A DNA stretch of 64,000 nt. Source: Acanthopleuribacter pedis. Its GTDB lineage: Bacteria; Acidobacteriota; Holophagae; Acanthopleuribacterales; Acanthopleuribacteraceae. The stretch is taken from positions 1-64,000 of the forward strand of contig NZ_JAFREP010000012.1 in assembly GCF_017377855.1 (NCBI RefSeq). Reading direction: 5' to 3'. Shown one piece after another: positions 9,301-17,499 of this stretch (position 1 is the first letter of the stretch; each line of letters begins with the position of its first letter). The notes under the pieces were generated by a model. It searched no databases and had not been told where the DNA came from. It saw only the letters and a program-made list of their open reading frames with translations. Position numbers and translations under genes: made by a program.

Positions 9301-12300
9301 TTGGCCGGGGAGGACCATATCAGGCGGTCCACGTCGCCCATCTTGGGATCGGCGAAGCGCCCTAGCGCCGTCGGCAGGTCGCGGTCGGCCGGAATTTCGT
9401 GGGAGAGGGCCGCGAGGGTATACAACCAGGCGCGTCCGCTTTGGTGTTTTTGCAAGGCGAGGCCCGCTTCTTCCGTGAGCATGGTGGCCAGGCTGAAATT
9501 GCCGGCCAGCGTTTGCGCCTCGGCTTCTCGGAGCGCCGTCTCCGCCCGTTGGCGTTCGTGGTTGGCGCGGTCGCGTTCGTGGTTGGCTTGGAACAGCATG
9601 GCGAAGGCGAAGGCGGCGAGCAGCAAGGCCGCCAGCGAGGCAACCTGGGCGTGGTTTTTGCGCCGCCGCAGGGCGGTGGCCGTTGCCTCAACGTTCCGGC
9701 TCTGTTGGGCCGCGAGGGCCAGACCCGCCGCCACAAACGCCTTCTCCCGCTCGCCCAAATGGGCTTCTTCCGTGCGCACCAGCTCTTGCATTTGGAACAA
9801 GGGCCCGCCGCGCAACAGATGGTCCTCGTCGCGGCCGGCTTCGTCCCAGGTGGTTGCGAATTGGCGCAGGCGGTTGAGCAGGCGCGCCGTTTCGCGGCCT
9901 TCCTCCATCCATTCCTTGATGCGCGACCAACTGCCGATCAGCGCCTCGTGGGCGACCTCGTAAACTTCCGCGTCGCGGGCCGTATCGCGCGACGCCGTGA
10001 GCAGGTGAACCTCGGTCCAGGTCCGCAGGAGCGGCGGAACCTCGGCACCGCCGATGGCGATGAGTTCGGGGCCTGTTGCTTGACGGCGCGTGTCCTCGGT
10101 GCCTTCGCCCGGCTGGATCAGGGCAAGGATGAACATTTTGCGCAACACGTGCTGTTGGGTCGGGTTGAGGCGGCCGTATTCGTACTCGGCGCGTTTGGCG
10201 AGGGCGCCTTTGATGCCGCCGATCTCGTCGTAGGCGCGCCGCGTCAGTAAGGGACCTTCGCGTTTTTGGTAGAGCTCCAGCAGTGCGTGTTCCAGCAGGG
10301 GCAGGGCGCCGGGTGCACCGCTGACCTCGTTGAGCACCTGTTCGAGCAGGCCGGCCTGCAGGTTGAGTCCGGCAAGGCGGGCCGGGGCTTCCACCGCGCG
10401 CGCCAGCTCCTCACGGTTCATGGGACCGAGTTGGAGGAAATGGTCGGTGATCAGGTCGTTGAGGTCGTGGAAAACGGCACATTTGCCCAGGAAATCGGAG
10501 CGCATCGTGACCAGCAGGTGGAGGTGGTCGTTGCTGTGTTCCACCGCGTTGCAGAGCGCGTCGACGAAGACCTTGCGTTCCGCCAGGTTTTTGCATTGGG
10601 TGAAGATTTCCTCGAATTGATCGACCACCACCAGCAGGCGGCGACCGTGTCGCAGGCGGAACTCGGCCGCGAGGGCGCTGAGCCGGCCCGGTACCGTGCG
10701 CAGTTGGTGTTCGAGGACTTGGTGGGAGCGGCCGAAGAAGTCGGGCAGCACCTCGCGCAGGGCGCCGACCAGATGGGCGGTGGGTAGGTGGCCGGGGCGG
10801 AACAGGCAGATTTCGAAGCCGAAGGCGCGCAGACGCGGGTTGACCCCGGCCTGGACCAGCGAGGATTTGCCGCTGCCGGAGGGGCCCAGCACGGCGCCGA
10901 AGGGTCGGCGCAAGATGTATTCGGCGATGCGTTGTGAAACCGCCTCGCGGCCGAAGAAAAGGTGGCGATCTTGTTCGCGGAAGACCTCGAGGCCGCGGAA
11001 GGGACAGGTTCCCGGCGGAAGCTCGCGGACCTGTCCTTCGCCTTGAATACCGCGGATCGCCGCGACCAGCGGTTGCAAGCCCTCCACCGCGATATCCTCC
11101 AGGCGCAGCCAGGTTTTGCCCCGCAGAAAACTGGGTAATAAGCTTTGTTTTTCGGGGAAGGCGGCGTGGGGGAGCAGGAGCGGTAGGAAATGGTAGAGAC
11201 GGGCGTGGAAGGCGAGTTTGTCGCGCAGCGCCGGTGCCCATTGCCAGGGTGTTTTTTCGGCCGCATCGGTTGGATCGCCGAGGCAGACCACGCACACCTT
11301 GGCCTGTTCCAGGGTATGGTGCAGCGCCCGCGAACCGGGATTTTGGTCCGAGGGGTAGACCGCCGTCAGACCGGGTTCGCGCTGGAGCAAGGCGACCAGG
11401 TGGCGCACGCGGTCGGCGAAATCGGGGTGACACCAAAAAACCGCGTCGTACCGGGTTCCGCCGCGGCGTTGGTCCGGTTCGTCGCCGCGCATGGCGGTGA
11501 GCACTTGGTCGAGGCTGCTCACGAAGGCGTCCATGGATGGGAAGCGGTCGTTGATCGTCGGCGCCAGGGCGCGGCGCATCACGTAACCCAGCGATTCGGG
11601 AAGCGGGTCGCCGGGTTCGGTGGGTTCCCCTTCGGCGTCGCTAGGTTGGGGATCCATGGTGGGATCGTATTTGCTGGTGAGGGTGGCGTCGTTGTCGCTG
11701 AAATCGCGTTGAATGGGTTGGCGTCCGTGCAGGGTGAGCCGGGTCACCGCCTCGAGCGGGTCGCAGCCGAGCCGGGCGGGCGGGCGCCCGATCAGCAGTT
11801 GGAGGAGGACCAGGCCGAGCGCGTAGACGTCGGCGGCGGCGGAGATGGTGCCTTCCTTCTGTTCGGGCGCGGCGTAGGCGGGGGTCATCAGCGATTCGCG
11901 TCCCTTGGCGGTCGGTGTTTCGCCGTCGTCGACCGCCATTTGAGCGATGCCGAAATCGAGCAGCTTGGGTTCGCCGTCGCGGTTGATCATCAGGTTTTGG
12001 GGTTTGATATCGCAGTGGATGACGCCGGTGCGGTGGGCGTGGCCGAGGGCTTGCGCCGCCTTGCGGATCAGCAGCAGGATGCGTTCGGTGGAGGCGTTGT
12101 TCTCGGCGCACCAAACGTCGATGTGGGTGCCCTGGACCCATTCCATAATCAGCCAGGGATGGCCGTCGTCGGTGGTGCCCGCGTCCATGAGTTGGGCGAT
12201 GTTGGGGTGGCGCAAGTCGGCCAGGGTTTGGCGTTCGCGGCGGAAGCGGGCCAGCACGCGTGGGGTCGACCACTCGCGGTGCAGCAGCTTCACCGCGACC

Positions 12301-12443
12301 TTCATGCTTAGCTCATCGTCTTGGCGAATACCGAGGTAGACGGTACCCATGCCGCCGCGGCCCAATTGTTGTTGGAGCAGGTAGGGGCCGATGTGGCGCC
12401 CAGTCATGTCGGCGCTCAAATCAAAATCGTCGGCAGGTTTCAT
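6354..12443 (-). CDS. Ser/Thr kinase - TIR-like - STAND NTPase - TM - WD40 protein
   Basis: A 2029-residue multidomain signalling protein. Kinase, ~20-320: Gly loop LGRGGMGTVYLG (27-38), Lys52, Glu70, HCD at 143-145 with Asp145 and Asn150, DFG at 163-165, and YAAPEQ. The catalytic residues are present, but HRD has become HCD. About 335-475 resembles a TIR fold (YDAVFWCHPDFADRVRHLV, NPGSRALHHTLEQAKVCVV, then W and a LPLLLP strand). From ~479, PFRGLEVFREQDRHLFFGRE opens an nSTAND1-type NTPase with Walker A GPSGSGKSS (~518) and Walker B LLVVVDQFEEIF (~603). One membrane helix lies at ~933-951. About 21 WD40 repeats follow (14 strong FSPDGR-type units of 42 aa and about seven degenerate ones), enough for three seven-bladed propellers. 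The start ATG at 12443 has an AGAGG before it. Family reading: a sensor/oligomerising switch of the kind found in signalling and anti-phage conflict. The TIR call is tentative. Confidence 0.9.
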   Translation of the reverse strand: MKPADDFDLSADMTGRHIGPYLLQQQLGRGGMGTVYLGIRQDDELSMKVAVKLLHREWSTPRVLARFRRERQTLADLRHPNIAQLMDAGTTDDGHPWLIMEWVQGTHIDVWCAENNASTERILLLIRKAAQALGHAHRTGVIHCDIKPQNLMINRDGEPKLLDFGIAQMAVDDGETPTAKGRESLMTPAYAAPEQKEGTISAAADVYALGLVLLQLLIGRPPARLGCDPLEAVTRLTLHGRQPIQRDFSDNDATLTSKYDPTMDPQPSDAEGEPTEPGDPLPESLGYVMRRALAPTINDRFPSMDAFVSSLDQVLTAMRGDEPDQRRGGTRYDAVFWCHPDFADRVRHLVALLQREPGLTAVYPSDQNPGSRALHHTLEQAKVCVVCLGDPTDAAEKTPWQWAPALRDKLAFHARLYHFLPLLLPHAAFPEKQSLLPSFLRGKTWLRLEDIAVEGLQPLVAAIRGIQGEGQVRELPPGTCPFRGLEVFREQDRHLFFGREAVSQRIAEYILRRPFGAVLGPSGSGKSSLVQAGVNPRLRAFGFEICLFRPGHLPTAHLVGALREVLPDFFGRSHQVLEHQLRTVPGRLSALAAEFRLRHGRRLLVVVDQFEEIFTQCKNLAERKVFVDALCNAVEHSNDHLHLLVTMRSDFLGKCAVFHDLNDLITDHFLQLGPMNREELARAVEAPARLAGLNLQAGLLEQVLNEVSGAPGALPLLEHALLELYQKREGPLLTRRAYDEIGGIKGALAKRAEYEYGRLNPTQQHVLRKMFILALIQPGEGTEDTRRQATGPELIAIGGAEVPPLLRTWTEVHLLTASRDTARDAEVYEVAHEALIGSWSRIKEWMEEGRETARLLNRLRQFATTWDEAGRDEDHLLRGGPLFQMQELVRTEEAHLGEREKAFVAAGLALAAQQSRNVEATATALRRRKNHAQVASLAALLLAAFAFAMLFQANHERDRANHERQRAETALREAEAQTLAGNFSLATMLTEEAGLALQKHQSGRAWLYTLAALSHEIPADRDLPTALGRFADPKMGDVDRLIWSSPANPGAVRSAFHPDGQSVAVASSDHRIRLLDLNNGGPRGMLQGHNNLINALAFHPNTDQPLLVSAGDDYAVRLWRLPSEPWVMAAAVATLTHEHPVVDLAFSPDGSLLAALTDQGGIFLYQVDPRQPEQTRAAAEYHPSEAVPFRVVRFNAEGDQLIAGDSQGRLHFLHLDDQTRSKRTGFTYAAIIGLEATAQGWITLHEDGDFYLWRDGPQDPVRPASTAPDNALALAVLPNRTQLMTYHASGTLRLWDLKSGKNTWRQATDLFQTLTENDELPAPKQPQLAMDRHHGRAALSNGEWSLWQAHQNGPRRALGGHRAAVWDVAYSPDGRLIASSSRDRRVILWDRETGLQKRVLLNQKDDIFTIAFSPDGRFLASGSSDSTIALFDLEQPEAPPRILKGHTLAVRDLAFSPDGAFLAGSSYDHSIRIWNLAKGTAAILQGHDSVVWSIAFSPDGQTLVSTSADSQVILWDWAAGKQRRVLRGHDADVWTAAFSPDGSMLATGSADHRVLVWNLADFTIRHELRGHTASSLAVRFSPDNRLLASGSYDATVAIWRVDDGALVTKLSDHNDGVWNLAFSPDGRELATASYDNTFKRWAVHESDQADTIKAHAAAILGLAFSPDGRTVASASMDQSIKLWDFPSGKPIQTLLGHSAAVWCISFSPDGRLIASSSYDQSITVWDKESRRLLHRLEDHQGEIRNVVFSPDTNRLASCAYDGSVKIWDTDTGKHVITFDGHINEVWGLAFSPDGKRLASASIDQTVRLWDMETLKPTNALRAHASEVWDVAFSPDGTLLATASRDKTISLWDSETLTPRGTLSGHEAPIWSVDFSPDGRFLASASVDDTVRVWNLATQRPFAGFHAAGGNANNVVFSPNGDTLVSAHDDGTLRFWRLNQLEPFSAMAGSHDGWRTLRERSLFHFGYRFDGVSLDYEPRVSLVNPDGTPLGQDHPFTQLYRPKPGETPLIEWLQRQPATPLNTEAANFPN

Positions 12444-12709
12444 GAGCCTCTTTCCGAGGGACGGGGCATAGGCGGCGACGCGTGGCGCGAGGGCGCCGGG
12501 ACCACCAGTGAAGCTGGGTTGTGTGGGGGAAGATCAGCGCCGTGATTATAGCACAGGCGAGCCCGGCGCCGCGGTCACTCGGGAAACAGCGCTAAGCAGC
12601 ATTCACCCTAAGTCAGTGTTTGGTTCATTTTTGTGAAGAAATTCAACGGGTTTGTTTATAATTAGTGAATCCCAGAAGTATTTCTCAATCTAAGTGAAGT
12701 AGTCTTTGA
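12444..12709. other. Divergent intergenic region (kinase / ABC-3C)
   Basis: About 265 bases between divergent genes. The half near 12640-12709 is visibly AT-rich (runs such as TTTATAATTAG) compared with the GC-rich kinase gene and probably carries the promoter of the ABC-3C operon. No repeat or RNA is evident. Confidence 0.5.
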
Positions 12710-13609
12710 ATGAAGTTGCAACGAGCCTATTATATTTCAAGGTTTGAGAATGCCTTTTTAAGAGCAAAAGGAAACGAATTCCAAACGCTTTTCGAAGCGC
12801 TAATGAACCGCGCATACGGTCATGATTTCCTGCCTTGTGTTCCTTGGGGTAACCGAGGTGATCGAAAGAATGACGGATTTCTTCAGTCGGAACGTTGTTT
12901 GTTTCAGGTTTATGCTCCGCTCGAGATGACTGAGTACAAAGCTGTAAAAAAAATCAAAGAAGACTTCGAAGGTGCCGTGCGGCATTGGCGCTCACATTTT
13001 CATAAATGGATTTTTGTGCATAATGCGCCTGGCTTACCGCCCGGGGTAATGGAAACCTTTTTAACCCTTAAGCAGACTCACCCTGGAATTGACATAGACG
13101 CATGGGGTGAACATGAGCTTCGAAAGATATTTGAGCAGCTGGAACGCGACACGATGGCCGAATGGTTTGGGCCGGCGCCTACAGAGGCAACTCAGGCAAA
13201 ACTAGGTTTTGACGAATTGCAGGTGGTTCTTGAGCACATTGCCGGCCAACCACCTGTCGGCAGTCTTGTGGTGGATGATGTACCTATGGGAAAAATAGAG
13301 GCGAATGCTTTGTCGGAGAGCACCGCGGCGCTTCTCAAGGCCGGCTACATAAAAACACCCTTGGTAGCGCGGTTTTTTGATCGTTGGCATGATCCGCTGT
13401 TTGGGGAACGCATCGCCGGGGCCTTTCGGGCCCGGTACGCCGGATTGCGTGGGCGTATGATCCCCAATCGCATTTTTGGCGAGCTTCAAGCGTGGGCTGG
13501 GGGTTCCCAACGGGGAACCGGCGAACATGAGGTTCCCGTGTTGGCGGTCCTTGCCTACTTCTTCGAACGATGTGATATTTTTGAAAAGCCGAAGGGGGAG
13601 GACCTGTGA
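12710..13609 (+). CDS. ABC-3C system first component (putative effector)
   Basis: 299 aa, first gene of a three-gene overlapping operon. The N-terminal half carries GNEFQTLFEALMNRAYG followed by GNRGDRKNDGF and then RCLFQVYAP. That Asp...Asp-Gly...Gln-Val-Tyr pattern is reminiscent of a restriction-endonuclease-like core, but a catalytic site is not proven. The C-terminal half (~195-299) looks like the small helical C-terminal domain that classifies ABC-three-component (ABC-3C) proteins. The identification rests mainly on context: the next two genes match the MC6 middle component and the DUF2326 ATPase. Base composition is lower in GC than the flanks, suggesting transfer. In this class the first protein is thought to be the effector licensed by the ATPase (inference from family descriptions). 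Confidence 0.75.
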   Translation: MKLQRAYYISRFENAFLRAKGNEFQTLFEALMNRAYGHDFLPCVPWGNRGDRKNDGFLQSERCLFQVYAPLEMTEYKAVKKIKEDFEGAVRHWRSHFHKWIFVHNAPGLPPGVMETFLTLKQTHPGIDIDAWGEHELRKIFEQLERDTMAEWFGPAPTEATQAKLGFDELQVVLEHIAGQPPVGSLVVDDVPMGKIEANALSESTAALLKAGYIKTPLVARFFDRWHDPLFGERIAGAFRARYAGLRGRMIPNRIFGELQAWAGGSQRGTGEHEVPVLAVLAYFFERCDIFEKPKGEDL

Positions 13610-13836
13610 TTTTACCCTCAAAACACCTGTCGCAAGATCGTGCCCTGCTCACCATTGGTGCGCTGATTCTCAAAACATTGCAAGCGCCGCGTACCGTTTC
13701 CTCTTTGTGGGAGTCCGTTTCCCGTGCGCGAGATTTCAGGCTCCCCTACGATCATTTTATTCTCGCACTTGACTTACTCTTCATGATGGGCGCGGTGCGT
13801 TTGGAGGATGGGGTTTTGCTCCCCGGTGAAACATGA
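13606..13836 (+). CDS. ABC-3C middle component (MC6-like)
   Basis: A 76-aa protein that begins at a GTG overlapping the previous stop (GTGA) and ends in an overlap with the next start (ATGA), so all three genes are translationally coupled. The sequence fits the ABC-3C middle component 6 pattern: MILPSKHLSQDRALLTIGA at the start, a central helix-turn-helix-like section (TVSSLWESV), then LALDLLFMMGAVRLEDGVL. It is probably a winged-helix adaptor linking effector and ATPase. It is short, but the overlapping arrangement and the conserved opening make it a confident gene. Confidence 0.85.
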   Translation: MILPSKHLSQDRALLTIGALILKTLQAPRTVSSLWESVSRARDFRLPYDHFILALDLLFMMGAVRLEDGVLLPGET

Positions 13837-15551
13837 TCCACCAAATTACATCCAGTTTGCCTAGTTTTAAAACGCTGACCTTCTCGCCTGGTCTCAATGT
13901 CCTCTTGGCGCACAAGGAACACGGGGCGAGTGATCGACAAACCCGCAATCGGGCGGGCAAAACCAGCTTGGTCGAAATTGTCCATTATTTGCTGGGGGCA
14001 ATGGCGAACAAGGAATCATTGTTTCGCGCGCCTGCATTGCGCGGTAGAACATTTGAGATGAGCCTGGACCTTGGGGCCGATTCTTTTGTGGTTTCTCGAA
14101 CTGCGAGGGACAAGGCCAAACCGGTGGTAAAGGCGCCTGAAAGTGAACCGGAAACCCTCGCCAACACTCAATGGAACGAAATACTTGGCCGTCGTTTGTT
14201 TGAACTTGGGAGCGTTGGTGTTGCGGCGCAAGGAAGAAAGCCGACCTTTCGTTCTCTCTTCGCTTATTTTGCGCGTCGGGAACAAAGTGGCGGTTTTACC
14301 GCTCCTGAAAAACAGGCGGGTATGCAGCAACTGGTAGATATTCAAGTGTCGCTTTTGTACCTACTCGGGCTTGATTGGCAAATCGCTGCCGATTGGCAGC
14401 TTGTTCGAGATCGTGAAAAAACCCTCAAGGAGCTAAAGAAAGCGGCAAAGGAGGGGGCATTCGGCGCTGTTCTGGGTAAATCTGCCGACCTTAGGACCGA
14501 ATTAACGGTTAAGGAAGGACGTTTAAAAGCTTTGCAAGAGCGAATCGCCGCGTTCCGCGTTCACCCTGAATATCGAGCGTTAGAGTTGGAGGCCGACCAA
14601 ATTACCCGTAACTTAAATGAACTGGCCAACGACAACACTTTGGACCATGCCGCGGTACGCGATATGGAAGCAGCATTGGCCGTGGAGGCACCGCCCGCGA
14701 TTCTCGATTTGGCGGCGGTATATGCGCAAGCCGGTGTCGTCCTGCCGGGTGTTGCGCTCCAGCAATACGACGATGTGCGGCGCTTCCACGAATCGGTGAT
14801 TCGGAACCGCAAGGATTACCTCTTGGGTGAACTTGAGGAAGCCCGACAGCGTATTTCGGCACGGGACCATCAAAAAGGGGTGTTGGACGCACGGCGTTCC
14901 GAATTGTTGGCCCTCCTGAACAGCCATGGCGCACTTGAGCAATTTTCCAAACTTCAAGCGGAGGGGACCCGTTTGGATGCCGAGGTGAATCATCTGCGAC
15001 AGCGGTATGAATCGGCATTGCAAATAGAAGGGAGCAAAAACGAGCTGGATTTCGAACGAAGCAGGTTAAGCTTGCGATTGAAACGGGATTTTGTCGAACA
15101 GGAAGCGCGTTTGCAGGAGGCGATTCTCGTTTACGAGAATATTTCGAAGAGCCTTTATGAATCGGCAGGTAGCATGCAGGTCGATACGGGATCCAATGGG
15201 CCGGGTTTCTCGTTTCCCATTCAAGGCGCACGAAGCAAAGGCATCAAAAATATGAAGATCTTTTGTTTCGACATGATGCTAATGTGTTTGTGTGGCGCGC
15301 GCGGAATAGGGCCGGGTTTTCTTATTCACGATAGCCATTTATTCGACGGTGTAGATGGACGCCAGGTGATTAGTGCCTTAAAGGTGGGTGCGCGTTTGGC
15401 GGAAGAGCATCAATTTCAATATATAGTAACCATGAATGAAGACGATGCCTTCAAGGAAACCCTACCCGGCTTCGATTTAAGCGACTACGTAATGGACGTT
15501 AAACTAACGGATGCAAGCGAAGACGGGGGCTTGTTTGGTATTCGGTTTTAG
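13833..15551 (+). CDS. ABC-3C ATPase, DUF2326 protein
   Basis: 572 aa, SMC/RecF-like ATPase of the ABC-3C system. The N-terminus has the first ABC strand (SFKTLTFSPGLNVLLA) and a Walker A RNRAGKTSLVE at about 39-49, in which the usual first glycines are replaced. A long heptad-rich central region (~190-430) is a likely coiled coil. The C-terminal DUF2326 part contains PGFLIHDSHLFDGVDGRQ, where the Walker-B/signature region has become HDSHLFDG, as is usual for this family. It starts at the ATG at 13833, overlapping the MC6 stop by 4 bp. Family knowledge: ABC-3C ATPases are predicted to sense invading nucleic acid or stress and to release an effector. No terminator is obvious downstream, although the next 450 bases are AT-rich. 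Confidence 0.88.
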   Translation: MIHQITSSLPSFKTLTFSPGLNVLLAHKEHGASDRQTRNRAGKTSLVEIVHYLLGAMANKESLFRAPALRGRTFEMSLDLGADSFVVSRTARDKAKPVVKAPESEPETLANTQWNEILGRRLFELGSVGVAAQGRKPTFRSLFAYFARREQSGGFTAPEKQAGMQQLVDIQVSLLYLLGLDWQIAADWQLVRDREKTLKELKKAAKEGAFGAVLGKSADLRTELTVKEGRLKALQERIAAFRVHPEYRALELEADQITRNLNELANDNTLDHAAVRDMEAALAVEAPPAILDLAAVYAQAGVVLPGVALQQYDDVRRFHESVIRNRKDYLLGELEEARQRISARDHQKGVLDARRSELLALLNSHGALEQFSKLQAEGTRLDAEVNHLRQRYESALQIEGSKNELDFERSRLSLRLKRDFVEQEARLQEAILVYENISKSLYESAGSMQVDTGSNGPGFSFPIQGARSKGIKNMKIFCFDMMLMCLCGARGIGPGFLIHDSHLFDGVDGRQVISALKVGARLAEEHQFQYIVTMNEDDAFKETLPGFDLSDYVMDVKLTDASEDGGLFGIRF

Positions 15552-16005
15552 ACGAGCGATGCTTGGTAGCGCACATGCATGATCTGTTGGGTTTTCTCTG
15601 GGGAAAACTGGACGTTGTCTCGGACCTAAGCGGCGCTGAAGCGAAGGTTTTTGGTTAAAGGCCTGAAAAAAATAGTTTAGATAAAAACATCGGGAACGCG
15701 CTCAATCTTTGACGAAAAGTGTTGTCTGGAAGCTTTGCGTTGGCGTTAGGAAATGCTTTCTGGAAAATAAGGTTGGCGGAATAAAAAGTTATTTTAGATG
15801 TAAGTGAAAAAGCTGTTTTCGTTGAAAATATATGATAGCGTGTTGTTTGTGTGTTGGGCGGTAAGGCCTGTGTTATCAGTGAGTGTGAGCCCGTGTTCGG
15901 GGGGGCCTTGGGCGAAACCGCCACTCCCCACCTTGTCCTCTGCTTGGCTTTGGCACCATTGCGGTCTGCCGTCCAAACCCTAACCAACCATCCACGAGGT
16001 GACCT
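15552..16005. other. AT-rich gap with a degenerate repeat remnant
   Basis: 454 bases without a gene. At about 15558-15650 the words ATGCTTGG.GCGCAC.TGCA.. and CCTAAGCGGCGCTGAAG resemble parts of the inverted-repeat element at 46235-46399, suggesting a decayed copy. The rest (15660-15880) is AT-rich with no recognised signal. The promoter of the secreted-protein gene should lie near its right end. Confidence 0.4.
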
Positions 16006-16818
16006 ATGAAATTCCCTAGACGATTGATCGCCCTAACCTGTGCTTTCCTTGTTGCCGGCTTTTCTCTTCCCGCACTCGCCGACTTCAACCCGAAAAAACC
16101 CCAACGCCTCTCCGAGGTCTTGCCGGTTGTCTTAAAAGCGTCGGTCATGCTGAAAGATGCCTTTTACCAAGGAACCGCTTCCCAGGCCGCGATCCAAGAT
16201 AACAAGCTGTACACCCCTTTTTGTGGGCCGACGTACATTTACGAGGTTCCCCTATCCGAAAACCTGATTTGGACAATCGAGGCTTCGCCCAACACCGTGG
16301 TTCTTTCTTGGCGCGGTCAACCGAGTGAAGCCGTTGGCGAAGGTGCCGGCGAATTGGGCAGCTATCGTTTGCAGCGGAACCCAAAAGATCTTAGCTTTGA
16401 AGAACGGGTGGTACTTGACAATGCTAAGTACCACATTGATTTGCTCCACTGGCAATCGGTGTTTAACGCCTTGTTGGTTATGACGGACAAACTCAACGTA
16501 TTGGAACAACAGCGGGCCTTAAACTTTTCACCCACGCTGGTGGGTTCCGACATGTATCAGATCAAGGCTTGTGAAACAGAGCCCAGTTTTTTGTTTCAAT
16601 TTGAAGACAACGGCCACCTTGTTTGGTCGCTTCAAAACCTGGATAACGTGGTTTCCAATACCGATGGACGCTTTATCAGTAAGGGCTATTCCATCGGATG
16701 GGAAATTCCCAGGGGCACGGCCGATGCGCGTGGCATTCGTCGCGGCGGTATCGTGATTCATTTCGAACCGGACATCTGGTCTTTTCCGATTACCATCGAC
16801 CAAGTGACCGTGGAATAA
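16006..16818 (+). CDS. Secreted hypothetical protein
   Basis: 270 aa with a classical Sec signal peptide (MKFPRRLIALTCAFLV, then a hydrophobic core and a cleavage site after ALA near residue 25). The mature part is a soluble, mixed alpha/beta protein of unknown family. It has few cysteines and no repeats or membrane segments. It is preceded by GAGGTG 4-5 bases before the ATG and followed by a strong terminator, so it is probably monocistronic. No function can be named. Confidence 0.75.
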   Translation: MKFPRRLIALTCAFLVAGFSLPALADFNPKKPQRLSEVLPVVLKASVMLKDAFYQGTASQAAIQDNKLYTPFCGPTYIYEVPLSENLIWTIEASPNTVVLSWRGQPSEAVGEGAGELGSYRLQRNPKDLSFEERVVLDNAKYHIDLLHWQSVFNALLVMTDKLNVLEQQRALNFSPTLVGSDMYQIKACETEPSFLFQFEDNGHLVWSLQNLDNVVSNTDGRFISKGYSIGWEIPRGTADARGIRRGGIVIHFEPDIWSFPITIDQVTVE

Positions 16819-16840
16819 GTCTGTCATAACGCTTAAAACG

Positions 16841-16880
16841 AAAGGGGCTTGGCAAGGGAAATCCAGCCAAGCCCCTTTTT
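16841..16880 (+). terminator. Intrinsic terminator after the secreted protein
   Basis: A 13-bp stem, AAAGGGGCTTGGC paired with GCCAAGCCCCTTT, encloses a 12-nt loop and ends in five T residues, about 22 bases after the stop codon. Confidence 0.9.
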
Positions 16881-17030
16881 GCGTGTACCAGGTTGGGTGC
16901 CCTGGCACTTTTCTCGACACGTTCGCCACGGCGATGAGCCAAATAACACCTAAGTTACGCAGCATAAGGTGAATAGGGTTTTCAAAGTGCGCGCTTCGAA
17001 CATTGGTTTAGGTGATAAAGGTAAAGAGGT

Positions 17031-17339
17031 ATGGATGAATTTCAATACGTGGCGATTGTATTGTGCGGCATTCTCATTTTTGTTGAACTGTTTGGCCGGC
17101 GTTTCGTGGGTAGTGCAATTGCCGCGGTGATGATGGTGTTCCTCGTTCAAAACCCTTCGCCCTTGAACTGCCTCATCTCTGCCTTTCTTGCCCTGCCCAT
17201 CGTTTTTGAAGAACGAAGTAAACAGCAAAAGGCGTGGAATCGTGCCTTGTTGGCAGCCGGCATTATCGCCGTTAACGGGGCGATGCTCGCGCGTGGGGTA
17301 TTTCCCGACGTCATTTATTTCCAGATCGGGAACCCCTGA
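17031..17339 (+). CDS. Small three-helix membrane protein
   Basis: 102 aa, of which most is three hydrophobic stretches (about 6-26, 28-58 and 72-92) separated by charged turns (RR, EERSKQQK). No family recognised. The start ATG at 17031 has AAAGG at a normal distance (about 8 bases); the GAGG immediately before the ATG is too close. It lies alone between a terminator and an NTF2-like gene on the same strand. Confidence 0.6.
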   Translation: MDEFQYVAIVLCGILIFVELFGRRFVGSAIAAVMMVFLVQNPSPLNCLISAFLALPIVFEERSKQQKAWNRALLAAGIIAVNGAMLARGVFPDVIYFQIGNP

Positions 17340-17499
17340 GCGGGGATCGTCTGGAGGGTCTCGGTCTGTCGCTTAACGGTTGAATTCCATCCGGGGTACA
17401 ACATTGTTTCATCTAGAATAAGGGCAAAGACCAAAAAGGCGGTGGCGAATGTGGTTTGTATTCCTGGCGGGATCGCTCTTTTTTCTGGGTGGTGAGACG

